Source: Gautieria morchelliformis
Taxonomy: Eukaryota > Basidiomycota > Agaricomycetes > Gomphales > Gomphaceae
DNA length: 64,000 bases
NCBI GenBank assembly: GCA_015179125.1
Contig: WHVA01000050.1
Span: 186,001-250,000, forward strand
Reading direction: 5' to 3'
Below the pieces are notes generated by a model. That model worked only from the letters and a program-made list of their open reading frames with translations. It did no database searches and had not been told where the DNA came from. Shown here in pieces: positions 43,780-53,525 of the stretch. Positions within the stretch are counted from its first letter, which is position 1, and the number at the start of each line of letters is the position of its first letter. The translations under genes and the position numbers were made by a program.

Positions 43780-46700
43780 TTTTTTTCTTTTTTTCTTTGC
43801 TTTCTCATCATTTTATATTACTCCAGTAAGCTACGTTGTCGCTACACATCAATTGCACTATTGTAAACACTCCCCTTACTCTCTGAGACTCCCAAGTCCC
43901 TGCGCTCTCAAGCTACAGATGCACGAACAATTCGCCATGCATGACGCAATGGTTCTTTTGCTGTACTCACTAAGACTTGCTTATGCTAACCTAGTAAGTG
44001 AATTTGCTGTCTCAGGGCTCGCAGCACTCGGTTTGTTTGGTGATTTGATGCGTCTACCCATTGATATGGGCTGGCTTTGGGTAGCTTGTTTTAAGTGTTT
44101 AAATGTACTTAATTTTAGTGGTAGCTAAATTAATTTTTTGACACTGATTTTGGGGTGAAAAAAGCTACTGAAATTAAGTACTAGTGCATAAAGTACTTAT
44201 TTTAAGTGCCCGCTCTTCCTACAGTGTCCACATCACTAAAACCGCGGAGGTATGACCTTCACTGACCATGCCGCTAACAGATAATGGCCATCGGTAACAC
44301 AGCTAAAAGAGGTGCAATGCGCGCCAATCATCAGGTACCAACCAGAGGTGGAAAGTGCCGCCATCACTTGGAACCATCATCTCTGCGAAATGCCCACATC
44401 ATGCAAAGCTGGCTGCATCATACCATCACAATGTCACTTGCGCGCATTCTGGCTCCTTCCTACCAGACTGGTTGCGTATGATAAGGTACATGTCACATAC
44501 GCTATGTTCTAAATACGCGTTCATATAATTCATCATATAAATTCCACAATTATACACTCCATATTGTACTTCTCAACATAGGAGTCCTTGTAGCCTTATC
44601 CTCAACATGCTGACACCCCTCCAGCCCTCCCCTCCAGCGAGCCCCCTCTCACCACCCTTGCCATTGCCCCCTCCCGCAGGGCCACGCCTCCGCACATCCT
44701 CGATGCCCAACCAACACTCCAACTCAAGCTCATCCTCCAGAATATACTTGGAGAAATATCACCGTGCAGCCAGTCCTATTCTTCGAGATATCCGAAGAAA
44801 AACATACAGGGCAAAAAGGAATCGAAACAGAGGACGGAGAGGCGCACAAGCAGAGAGAGGGTCATGTCGAAATATACGCAATAGCTAACAACCGTGACCA
44901 CCAAAAGGACTGAAAAAGAAATTATTAATCGCAGCCTAGCACGACAACTCATCGGGGTAACAACTGACTATCCTAAATGCACGTGAGCATGACCAGCGAA
45001 AGATCCGTGACCCCTAGTTGGGTCACCACCATCCAGCATGAATTGCAATCAAGTGGATCCTTAGCTGCCATGAGTAACAACAGCCAGGCTTCCACAAGAG
45101 CAAGTTGTCAATCTGCGCTATTCTAAGTCTGAAACTTGTCAAGTTCTGACAAGCTCAAACAAAGAGATGCAAAATGCGATGTATCTCTGAGTAAGGTCAA
45201 AAAAGGAAAAGGAGAGCTAGAACAATACATTAGCAGCACAGGAATCAGATAGCTGGATCTCAACGAAGGAGAGGTTGTGGTGGTGCGAGTGTTGTTTGTT
45301 TTGTTCCGTACATACTTCGGAGGGTCACATGCATGCCTTCGAGTGTTTCAAACATCAGAGTTTGAAATAACATCGGAAATATAAGCAGCACGAGGACATA
45401 TGCTCCACTGCGCGAGACAGTCTTGTTGATATTCCCGGATTTGCGAGTGGCATCGAGTGACCGCGCAATGCGTAGCTTACAAATACGCAGTAGTTTACAT
45501 GTATTTACTCATCCGTTTGTAACCCGCCACAACACCAAGTCGGTGCTGTCCCTTTCCCTTGCATCCTCTCTCCCTGAAATCCCAACAAGTCTCTCAGAGA
45601 CTCAGGGAGACCCCTGCCTGAACAAACAGTACCCCCTTGATTGGACGGTCAGGTACTAGCATTTTCATCTATATTTGTAAGACGGGCCAATCTATGAAAT
45701 AAGGATGTTTTGTGTATTTTAAGGAGTTTGGGTGGCAAAGTGACGCCTGGCCGCTGGGTGAAGACGGTCATCCTGGGAGACACACTGCAGCGAATGGATC
45801 AGCCCCCAGAATGGTGTCTACATGGCTCGTTGCGTGACTCGCTGCGGTTCACCAGGTTCGTGTGTGGGAACCATTGCTAATGAAAAGCCTCGTGAAAAAA
45901 GGATTAAAATCGCTTTAAAACCCTGTTTTCCCAGCTGATAGTAGCTAATACACATGGCTATTGTTGGGAGAACTCTATTCAAATATCCCTTGAATTTCCT
46001 CTTATTTTTTCGCCATTTAACTTGGCTTCCCTGGCTCAGAAACTCCTTATTCTGTCAGGCAGAGTTATGAACCCATGCACGTCCACAAATCTGCCACAGC
46101 CGCTCAGTTTCAAACTCCGACCGGAGCTTCCCACGAACCGTAAACTCGGAGTTGCAGGCACTCAAGCACCTACAACTCCGGTACCTTGGCTCACTCAAAC
46201 TCAGCCACTGAGACTGAATGTGTCCTCTACCGCTTACACAAGCCTGTGCAATTCAAACCCAGCTGGCACATGACTTGCATCATAGCAACCATGGCTGTGC
46301 AAGGCTGCGTACAAAGTCACACAAAGATGTACAAAGCCAAAACTAGGGTGCAGGTTTGATAAAGCCTATTGGATGAATGGATCCTCCAAACGCAATGCTA
46401 CGACACCAAATAGGCCCCTTGATGTCATAGCGGCTGTGTAGGGCTGTGTAGGGCTGTGCAGGGCAGTGCAAGGCTGTGCAAGGCTGTGCAAACCAGGGAA
46501 GGTGATTGGCTATCTATTTCCAATTTCTTTGCACAAACACGCCACAATAGTTACGAGGGTGTGTTTCAGCAGTGCAAATATTTACTTATGACATCACTCA
46601 CCTAATAGATAGAAGAACCCCATTTTATGTAATCCTGTGTATTTTACAATATAAAAGGAGGCCATTCTGACCTCCTAGAATCATCATTCTAGCAATCTAA

Positions 46701-47102
46701 CATCTTCTATCCACGTGACCTCGTGTGACTTGCATCTTACTAAGCTGCTAATCCCAGCTAGGGTTATTCACTTACTTTAGTGTCTAATTCCTTGTTAAGT
46801 AGATACTTTTCTGCTTAGCCACCTAGACTAATCCTCCGGGTGTAATTCTACAGAGTGAGTCTGTCAATTGATAGTCTTGCCATTCGCACTCCAATACCCG
46901 AGACGATCTGATCAGTCAATTTTCCTGATTAGAGACTTTCACAAGTCACTTCTAAAACTCGTTCATCCCTCGTTTTATTGCTGTGCACTGGTGGATTATC
47001 AGGGCAGTCCATTTATAAACTCGCCTGCTCAGTACATTCCTTTATATTTTGGAATACGCTTGGACCCCGATAGTGTCCTTGAACCTACATTCTTTTAGTT
47101 TA
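43780..47102. other. Long gene-poor stretch left of the Helitron
   Basis: Short frames only. The region includes T-rich runs near 43776, a TATAAAAGG box at 46652 followed by a pyrimidine-rich leader-like segment that suggests a degraded LTR (46000-46990), and the minisatellite at 46436-46496. I could not bound any element. Confidence 0.4.
46436..46496 (+). repeat. 10-bp GTGTAGGGCT minisatellite
   Basis: About six copies of a 10-bp unit, GTGTAGGGCT drifting to GTGCAAGGCT. Confidence 0.85.
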
Positions 47103-47113
47103 CTAGGTGGATA

Positions 47114-47130
47114 CCCACGCTTCGCGCGGG
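47114..47130 (-). terminator. Helitron 3' terminal hairpin
   Basis: The stem CCCACGC (47114-47120) pairs with GCGCGGG (47124-47130) around TTC, with one A-C mismatch. CTAG lies 7 bases beyond on the element's 3' side. In Helitrons this hairpin marks the end of rolling-circle strand transfer. Confidence 0.85.
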
Positions 47131-47264
47131 GGTGCAAGTCAAACGCCTCGGTAAGGTCAAATGCATCAGTAAGTCTAACACATCGGTAAGTCTAACATAC
47201 CAGTAAGGTCAAGTGCATTGGGGAAAATCAAAGCAATCAATTTGCATCAAGTAGATATCAGAAA

Positions 47265-49376
47265 TCAAGGAGCTCTAAGTAATACATCTTTATATACAAT
47301 GTTGGTTGTGTTCAAACCCTCCTCAAGCAAGACCTTCACTTTGTTCCAGCTTGTTCCCCTTGAAACACCAACATACAACTGGCCATGTCCAAACACTGGA
47401 TATCTCAGGTCCAGCCCAACCGTACCCAAAGACTGTCCCTGGGACTTGTTGATGGTCATTGCAAATGCCACACGCACTGGAAACTGTCTCCTCTGCAGCA
47501 CAAATGGTAATTCTCCCTCTGATGGTGAAATAGTGATCCTGGGGATGAAAGCAGTATTTCCTGCACGTGGACCTGAGATGATCCTGACCTCCAACACTCT
47601 ATTCCTCATCCTCACCAACCGCAACCTTGTCCCATTGCATAGTCCTTGCTTCTTATCCAAATTGCGCAACATCATCAGAGGCACTCCAGGGTTGACTTCC
47701 AAGTGAGCAGGAGGAAGACTGCCCATCTCTATGGAATTCAGATACTCAACAGGATACTGCTCTGCAAAGTCGGTTTCCTTGACAGAATCTGCACAGTGGA
47801 AGACCTGAGCATCACCTGAAAACTGCCTCAACACCATGGAATTGATCTCATTGACCTCAGTATTTCTGGGACAGAGGATGGCCCGCTCTAAAAAATAATT
47901 GTCCTGGGCAGGGATTGCATTGCCAATGCCAGGGTATATTTCCTGGATCAGCTCTGCAATTCCAGGGCCACAAACCATGTGAGGAGGGAGTGAGAGCGTA
48001 TGATCTAGTGGGAGATCCTTTCCCTGACCCACATTCTGCAGCCATTCTGCAAACCTGGCTCTGTCAGGGTCATTTCTCACCCGCATGTTCTCTGTCAGAT
48101 GGAGGACATTGATCTTTGGCCACAGATATGACTTCTGAAGGGTAGCTCCCACGATATCCTCCTTGGAGCCTTTAGGGACAATTGGGAGAGTCTGCTGAAA
48201 GTCACCTCCAAAGGCAACTGTGATGCCACCAAAGGGTCTGTCAGGCTGGTCAAGGAAATCCCTCAGTGTCCTGTCAATGGCCTCTATGGCATGGTGATGC
48301 TGCATTGCAGCCTCATCCCAAATGATGAGCCTGGCCAGTCTCAGCATATCAGCCTGGTCAGAGTTCTTTTTGATGGAGGAGAGAGAGCCCTCATGGACAG
48401 GAATTGGAATTCCAAGCATGCTGTGAGAGGTTGTCCCATTAGTGAGGATAAGTGCAGCCATTGCAGATGAGGCTACAGCAAGCACAATGAGACTCTCTGC
48501 TCTACAGGAGTGGATTAGGGTGTTCCATGTGAATGATTTCCCAGCGCCCCCTGAGCCAGTGACGAAAAACATTTGTCCGTTAGGTTTCCCCTGAGCATCT
48601 ATGTCCAGTGCTGACCGTAATATCTGATCATGTGCAGACCTTTGCCCCTCATTCAGCTTGGGAACCTCCTCCTCAGCCATCTGCCTCTCTTGAACAGGGT
48701 CATAGTCCCTCTGCTCAGCTATGAACCTGTTTCCAATCAGGACCTCCCACTCGCCTACCACCCGAGGCATATCTTTAAAGCTGCTCAAGGACATTCCATT
48801 ACGCTGAAGGAGTTTATCCAAGAGAAAGAGGCCAAAATCATAGACCTGATCATCCTGTGGCTCTTGGATATTGTGTCTGGTTTGGAGCCGATGTCTGAGA
48901 TCATCACATATGTGCTCCTTGAAGGCGTCCCATAGTCTGTCAGGTTGTGAGGGAATGCAATGGCCAAGGATGGTGGCAAAGAGATGTCTGAGCTGAGCGC
49001 CTGTTTTCATGCCACTGGCTTCCTGGAGACACAACCTCCACTCCTGATCATCCTCCAGAAGTCCCCTGGCAAGACAGGCCTCCTTGTAAGTAGCACATTG
49101 TATGCCATCCACCGTCCTAAGCTCCTCAAAGGATCTGGCCCCCTTGACCACCGTGAGGAGAGTGCGCAAATAAAATCTCTCTCCTGATTTTGGGCTTGCA
49201 AAGTGAAGGCGTCCAATGCTATATCCCCTTTGACGTGGTGTCCATACCCTTTCCTCTTTTTTCCAGGTAAAATGCTCAGGAAAATCCACATAGAGCACAT
49301 CGCGTGCATGAGGATAGGCAGCATTGGCCTCAAAGTAAGCCATGAGCGCTGTCTTTGACCCCTCAACCCTGTTCAT
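47265..49376 (-). CDS. Helitron PIF1-like DNA helicase
   Basis: The 703-residue frame has the superfamily-1 helicase motifs: Walker A GSGGAGKSF (about residue 275), a motif Ia-like VASSAMAA, Walker B IIWDEAAM, FGGDFQQTLPIV, LTENMR, and the PIF1 C-terminal AMTINKSQGQSLG and YVGVSRGTSW. It ends KDVLLRAP. It would unwind DNA 5'-to-3' during rolling-circle transposition. In other Helitrons it is fused to Rep. Here its ATG overlaps the Rep stop by ATGA. Residues just before that ATG in the same frame (FNPDADPLTI) are typical of the Rep-helicase junction, so the separate start is secondary to a one-base shift near 49400. Confidence 0.9.
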   Translation of the reverse strand: MNRVEGSKTALMAYFEANAAYPHARDVLYVDFPEHFTWKKEERVWTPRQRGYSIGRLHFASPKSGERFYLRTLLTVVKGARSFEELRTVDGIQCATYKEACLARGLLEDDQEWRLCLQEASGMKTGAQLRHLFATILGHCIPSQPDRLWDAFKEHICDDLRHRLQTRHNIQEPQDDQVYDFGLFLLDKLLQRNGMSLSSFKDMPRVVGEWEVLIGNRFIAEQRDYDPVQERQMAEEEVPKLNEGQRSAHDQILRSALDIDAQGKPNGQMFFVTGSGGAGKSFTWNTLIHSCRAESLIVLAVASSAMAALILTNGTTSHSMLGIPIPVHEGSLSSIKKNSDQADMLRLARLIIWDEAAMQHHHAIEAIDRTLRDFLDQPDRPFGGITVAFGGDFQQTLPIVPKGSKEDIVGATLQKSYLWPKINVLHLTENMRVRNDPDRARFAEWLQNVGQGKDLPLDHTLSLPPHMVCGPGIAELIQEIYPGIGNAIPAQDNYFLERAILCPRNTEVNEINSMVLRQFSGDAQVFHCADSVKETDFAEQYPVEYLNSIEMGSLPPAHLEVNPGVPLMMLRNLDKKQGLCNGTRLRLVRMRNRVLEVRIISGPRAGNTAFIPRITISPSEGELPFVLQRRQFPVRVAFAMTINKSQGQSLGTVGLDLRYPVFGHGQLYVGVSRGTSWNKVKVLLEEGLNTTNIVYKDVLLRAP

Positions 49377-52360
49377 GATGGTGAGCGGATCAGCATCAGG
49401 ATTGAAAATGAAGATTGCTGGTCTTTTTCATGGACTGGCAGTGCCATGACTGCAGGCACCTGGGTGTGGATTTCCCGCTCCAGCAACCTCCAACAGGCCT
49501 CATGAGCACTGACATAGCGAGCGTCCAGGTACTTCTTTATCTCATCGTGGTCGACACCAAACTCCATCGTGGTCCGATCGTGGCCCTTGTATAGATACTT
49601 GTGGATATACTTGACGCACCTCACACTGAAGGTGAATTCAAGGTTGATGTGACACCGGAGTTTGAGTAAGAGGAGAGGAGAGTATGGCACAACCCATCTG
49701 TTGTCCAGCATGTCACCTCTGACATTGTGCAGCCTTCCATCATTGCGACGACGATATTTTGGATATCCATCTACATTCACAACGGTCTCCTCACAGAATG
49801 GCTTTGGGAAGCCTTTCTTGCACTTGCCATTTTCCATGCAGGGTGCATTTGGATTCATTTGTCCACAGGGACCATGTGTCATCAGCTCACAGACCAACTG
49901 GCAGAGGACAGGATGTGTCTCTGGATCAGGGAACTCAGCTGAAATCATAGAATCCACCTCATGTGGATGTTTGACCTTGGACTCCCTATCGAACCAGGTA
50001 AGCAGGTGCATGTGTGGGAGCCCCCTCTTCTGGAATTCAATAGTGTGAACGCGAGCGACGGTTTCTCCAAAGATCTTGTCCTTGACGATCAAGTCAATGA
50101 GGTATTTCTTTTTGAGGTGAAACACCCGCGACACCAGGTCAGGTCTGTCCTGAGCAGTTTGTCCAGGGAGCAACTCGGCCACTATCTCATCCCACTTTGG
50201 ATTGGCAGTCATGGTAATAAATAAATCAGGGGGACCCTTCTTTGTTGTAATGGCCAGGGAGTTCTGGCAGTTTTGATTCATGTCCCGTGTACTTCCTTGA
50301 AATGTCGCAGGCAGAATGACTTTTATGCCCAAGCTGTTTGCATCTCCAATGTCATTGTCCAAGCCTCCATATGAATCTACCATCTGGTTATACTGCTCAG
50401 CACGCAGAGTGTGTTGATTGGCCCTGATCCACCTCAGTCTGCTTTGCTCTGCAGCAGCCCAGGAGTCTACAATGTACTGCTGGAACAATTTGCCACCACG
50501 CAGGAGTGTTGTAGGTTCTCTCGCTCTCTGGAACAGACGATATGCATGGTACTGTATTTGGGTGACCTGTGTCCGTCTGTTTGGATTGGGATTGGCCTGC
50601 CGAGCACGCTCTGGCTCATGATAAGGAATACCTGGTTCCCATCCCAACTCTCCCTTGGGAAAGAGCAAGACATAGTGCAGCGAGGCATAGTTTGCATTGG
50701 TATCCAATACCCTTCTGAAAGGTCCACCTCTGAGCTGGACAATAATATCCCTAGGTCCAGGGTCGATGCCATCTCCAGGAAGAACGACTGCAATCTCATC
50801 TGCAGTTGGGACATTATATCTCCTAGGATCCCTGTGTGCCCTGTACGTGAGCCTTGCCTGGATGTCACCATTCTGTTCTTGAGCTCTGAGCCTCTCAGCT
50901 GCTTGTTTATATGTGCGCACATGAGGATTGCATAGCAGGAGCATTTCCTGCAAGTCTCCCATGATAGTTGGAGACAGACGCTCATTACGATTTTTTCTCT
51001 TTGCCAAAGCCAGTGCAGGATCATATATGTAAAGCTGGGCATACTTTGGATCGTCTTCATTGTCAGGGAGGAGAGAGCCATGGAGATGATACAGTTCACC
51101 CTGTAGCTTGAGCACATATGGACCACGACCCTCCCGAAGCAAATCTTGGTCAAAGTCGGCCCCCACAGAAATGAATGCAAACGCAGCATTATACTGCCTG
51201 ATATTCTGGCGAAATCCTTTTGCCTCAGGGTCCTGGCCTTCTAAGAGCTGTTTCAATGGCTGAGGGGGCTCTGGCAGGTCTTCCAGCTGCACCTTTCCTT
51301 CCATACAGCAATCACCAAATCTGGGCCGCACATTTGAGGATTTCTGCAGACGTTCTGCCCTCCAGTGTAATGCTCCACAGTCAGGGCAGGGAATAACCAT
51401 GGGACCCAAATCATGACGCTGCACATCTGCCTCAATTATTCTAGAGCGACCCAGTGGAAGAGGAGGAGGAGGTCGCTGAGGACGCTGCCGAGGTACAGGG
51501 AGCGGCTGAGGAGGTGCAGGGAGCGGCTGAGGAGGTGCAGGGAGCAGCTGAGGAGGTGCAGGGAGCGGCTGAGGAGGTGCAGGGAGCGGCTGAGGAGGTG
51601 CAGGGAGCGGCTGAGGAGGTTCAGGGAGTGGCTGCGGAGGCTGCGGAGGTGCAGGGAGCAGCTGAGGAGGTGCAGGGAGTCGCTGAAGAGGCCGCAAAAG
51701 CGCAGGGAGTAGCGGCGGCATTGGTCTTATTGCATTGGCCTGAGCACGCAATGCTGCCACTCCTGCAGAACCTACTACAGGAGGATTAGCTGCCTGTCTA
51801 CCCCTTCCCAATTGCTGCAATATAGCAGACTGCTCAGCAGCCTGAGCACGCAACTGTGCAATTCCTGCAGAACCAACCACAGGAAGATTGGGAGGTGGCT
51901 GTATTGGCTCCTGCCTGTATCTTCTCAAGGGCTGTGCTGGCTCAGCAGCCTGAGCACGCAACTGTGCAATTCCTGCAGAACCAACCACAGGAAGATTAGG
52001 AGGTGGCTGTATCGGCTCCTGCCTGTATCTTCTCAAGGGCTGTGCTGCTGGGATTGCTGCTAACTGAGCACGAAGGGCTGCCACCTGCTGTCCAGGACTG
52101 GGATCAGGAGGACGTAATGGCTCTGCAGCAGGTTGTTGAAAAGGATCAGCCACATTGCTTCTAGGAGGAGGGTGAGGGATGGCAAAAGGAGGTGGTGGAG
52201 GGGGTGGCTGGTTCCGAGCTCTGGCAGCTGCCACAGCAAGGGCGCGCGCTCTCCGATCAGTAGGCGACGTCATACGACCCTCCTGCTCCTCCCTCGCCCT
52301 TTCACGCTCCTGCTGACGATTTCTCTCTGGAGTAGAAGGATCCCTGAGAAATGCAGGCAT
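49373..52360 (-). CDS. Helitron Rep (HUH endonuclease) protein
   Basis: This 995-residue frame carries a long Pro/Ala/Gln-rich start, then a zinc-finger-like CPDCGALHW...CC segment. The Helitron N-terminal domain follows (LHYVLLFPKGELGW, QNCQNSLAITTKKGPPDLFI). The HUH motif is HTIEFQKRGLPHMHLL, with the two catalytic tyrosines in CVKYIHKYLYKGHD. It should nick and join single DNA strands at the element ends. The start ATG at 52360 precedes a highly charged segment. The first 350 residues contain two coding repeats: a perfect 36-residue duplication (51832-52047) and about ten copies of a 7-residue PLPAPPQ unit (51488-51712). The frame ends 20 residues after the shift that separates it from the helicase. 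Confidence 0.9.
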   Translation of the reverse strand: MPAFLRDPSTPERNRQQERERAREEQEGRMTSPTDRRARALAVAAARARNQPPPPPPPFAIPHPPPRSNVADPFQQPAAEPLRPPDPSPGQQVAALRAQLAAIPAAQPLRRYRQEPIQPPPNLPVVGSAGIAQLRAQAAEPAQPLRRYRQEPIQPPPNLPVVGSAGIAQLRAQAAEQSAILQQLGRGRQAANPPVVGSAGVAALRAQANAIRPMPPLLPALLRPLQRLPAPPQLLPAPPQPPQPLPEPPQPLPAPPQPLPAPPQPLPAPPQLLPAPPQPLPAPPQPLPVPRQRPQRPPPPLPLGRSRIIEADVQRHDLGPMVIPCPDCGALHWRAERLQKSSNVRPRFGDCCMEGKVQLEDLPEPPQPLKQLLEGQDPEAKGFRQNIRQYNAAFAFISVGADFDQDLLREGRGPYVLKLQGELYHLHGSLLPDNEDDPKYAQLYIYDPALALAKRKNRNERLSPTIMGDLQEMLLLCNPHVRTYKQAAERLRAQEQNGDIQARLTYRAHRDPRRYNVPTADEIAVVLPGDGIDPGPRDIIVQLRGGPFRRVLDTNANYASLHYVLLFPKGELGWEPGIPYHEPERARQANPNPNRRTQVTQIQYHAYRLFQRAREPTTLLRGGKLFQQYIVDSWAAAEQSRLRWIRANQHTLRAEQYNQMVDSYGGLDNDIGDANSLGIKVILPATFQGSTRDMNQNCQNSLAITTKKGPPDLFITMTANPKWDEIVAELLPGQTAQDRPDLVSRVFHLKKKYLIDLIVKDKIFGETVARVHTIEFQKRGLPHMHLLTWFDRESKVKHPHEVDSMISAEFPDPETHPVLCQLVCELMTHGPCGQMNPNAPCMENGKCKKGFPKPFCEETVVNVDGYPKYRRRNDGRLHNVRGDMLDNRWVVPYSPLLLLKLRCHINLEFTFSVRCVKYIHKYLYKGHDRTTMEFGVDHDEIKKYLDARYVSAHEACWRLLEREIHTQVPAVMALPVHEKDQQSSFSILMLIRSPS
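51488..51712 (-). repeat. Coding 21-bp minisatellite (PLPAPPQ)n in Rep
   Basis: The unit GCTGAGGAGGTGCAGGGAGCG is repeated about ten times in phase with the reading frame. It encodes a proline-rich linker, so copy number can change without breaking the frame. Confidence 0.9.
51832..52047 (-). repeat. 108-bp in-frame tandem duplication in Rep
   Basis: GCTCAGCAGCCTGAGCACGC recurs exactly 108 bp later (51832 and 51940). The encoded 36-residue unit contains QPLRRYRQEPIQPPPNLPVV. A third, shorter version lies at 51740-51830. Near identity of the first two implies a recent duplication. Confidence 0.9.
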
Positions 52361-52438
52361 AAGCTTAGAGGAACAATCAAGCTACCCCACTTCAACTTAC
52401 ATTTGCAAGCAGATGCTGCTGTTGTTAATTTTTCTTGG

Positions 52439-52655
52439 GCAAAGTCAGGGGAATTTATTAATTTCTAATTAAATCAATGTCAGACAGCTCACACCAGACC
52501 ACAGAGAAATACATACATACCAAGGAAGGGACAGGGAGTCTGTTTGTTAGGCAAAGTCAGGGAATTTATTAATTTCTATTTAAAAAAATAAAATAAAAAA
52601 ATGTCAGATGGCTCACACCAGACCACAGAGAAATATATGTACCAAGGAAGGGATG
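52439..52655. repeat. ~112-bp tandem duplication upstream of Rep
   Basis: GGCAAAGTCAGG...GAATTTATTAATTTCTA...CTCACACCAGACCACAGAGAAATA occurs twice, 52439-52535 and 52550-52640, followed each time by ACCAAGGAAGGGA. It lies in the probable Helitron promoter region. A (CCTGGT)n tract lies at 52722-52745. Confidence 0.85.
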
Positions 52656-53000
52656 GGAAATTTTTTTGATGAAAATATCCAAGTCTTCTTCGGCTATCCA
52701 ACTGGAATAATTCCAGTAAAAGGTCCTGGTCCTGGTCCTGGTCCTGGGGAGATGTCTTCTTCAGCCACCAGTAGTGCAAGTCAACACTGAAAGAACTGCA
52801 ATGCAATTGTGGCTCCCTCTAAGGCAGCCTGGGATGACTACCTGGCTCCTTAGCAGAGAAAAAGCTGCCCCACTGAAGAGGTCAACCCCAATAGTTCACT
52901 GCAGAGATCTCCCTGGGAAGAGATCTTTTGTGTACTACACTATATAGGCTATCTATTAATTCACTCTCACGCAATTTTTATTCTATCTAGTAGTGGGCAG

Positions 53001-53525
53001 AGAGGAGAGGAGAGGAGGGTGGTGGTGGAGTGCGCAAAGCGGCTGGCTGCGCAGCGATCTGCCAGCGCAGCGCTGCTTTGAGCGCCTGAGCCGGCAGACC
53101 GGCCTAAACCGCTCGCGGCTGCGCCGCTCGCACGCTCCAGAACGCTGCGCAGCGCTGGAGCCGGAAGAGTGGCGCAAACCGCTGGTGGGGCTCGCGCGCT
53201 CCGCTGACAAACTAATGACCAAGCATTGGTCAGCATTGGTCAGCGCGCCCACAACCTCCCACCGTGCTGCTTTCACCTATAGGAATTGTTCAGTGCTGCT
53301 AAGAAACGTATTGCCTTCCATCCGTATTAACTTGGACTAGTTTTTACGTGGATTGCAACCAAGGTACAAATATTAAATTATTTCCAGAGTTGTGCTGCAG
53401 CATTGTTTAATATTCTTTGAGTCTGGTAAACGACACGTTCTGATAGATTGAAGTGTTAGCAATAACACCAAAGTCTTGAAGGGTTCCAAAACAGTTTGCC
53501 ATCCTCCTCAAACCCGCTATTTCAT
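53001..53525. other. GC-rich then AT-rich flank, no gene
   Basis: Positions 53030-53230 are dense in GCGCAGCG and CGCTCGC words arranged as imperfect inverted repeats, which gives spurious frames on both strands. No bounded element was found. Confidence 0.35.

Larger units (their letters stand above)
47103..53000 (-). mobile_element. Nearly complete Helitron
   Basis: The 3' terminus is clear. On the minus strand a 7-bp hairpin (CCCGCGC-GAA-GCGTGGG, one mismatch, 47114-47130) is followed by TATCCAC and CTAG (47103-47106), and then host T. Both expected genes are present, Rep (49373-52360) and helicase (47265-49376). A 19-bp GGTAAGTCTAACAC-like unit repeats about four times inside the 3' end (47148-47222). 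The 5' terminus (TC after A) was not located; it should lie between 52660 and about 53000. One frame shift separates Rep from helicase, so the copy is close to but not quite intact. Confidence 0.9.

Noticed and set aside
45962-46990. Possible copia-type LTR with a TATAAAAGG box
   Set aside because: A TATA box and leader-like sequence are present, but the left and right termini do not pair and no target duplication is seen.
47265-52360. Two-gene operon-like coupling through ATGA
   Set aside because: This is a eukaryotic Helitron. The overlap is better explained by a one-base shift within a formerly continuous Rep-helicase frame.
52980-53340. Helitron 5' terminus at a TCTGCCCACTACTAG word or a second 3' end at GGACTAGT (53335)
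   Set aside because: The first is not preceded by A, and the second has no hairpin in the 15 bases before it.
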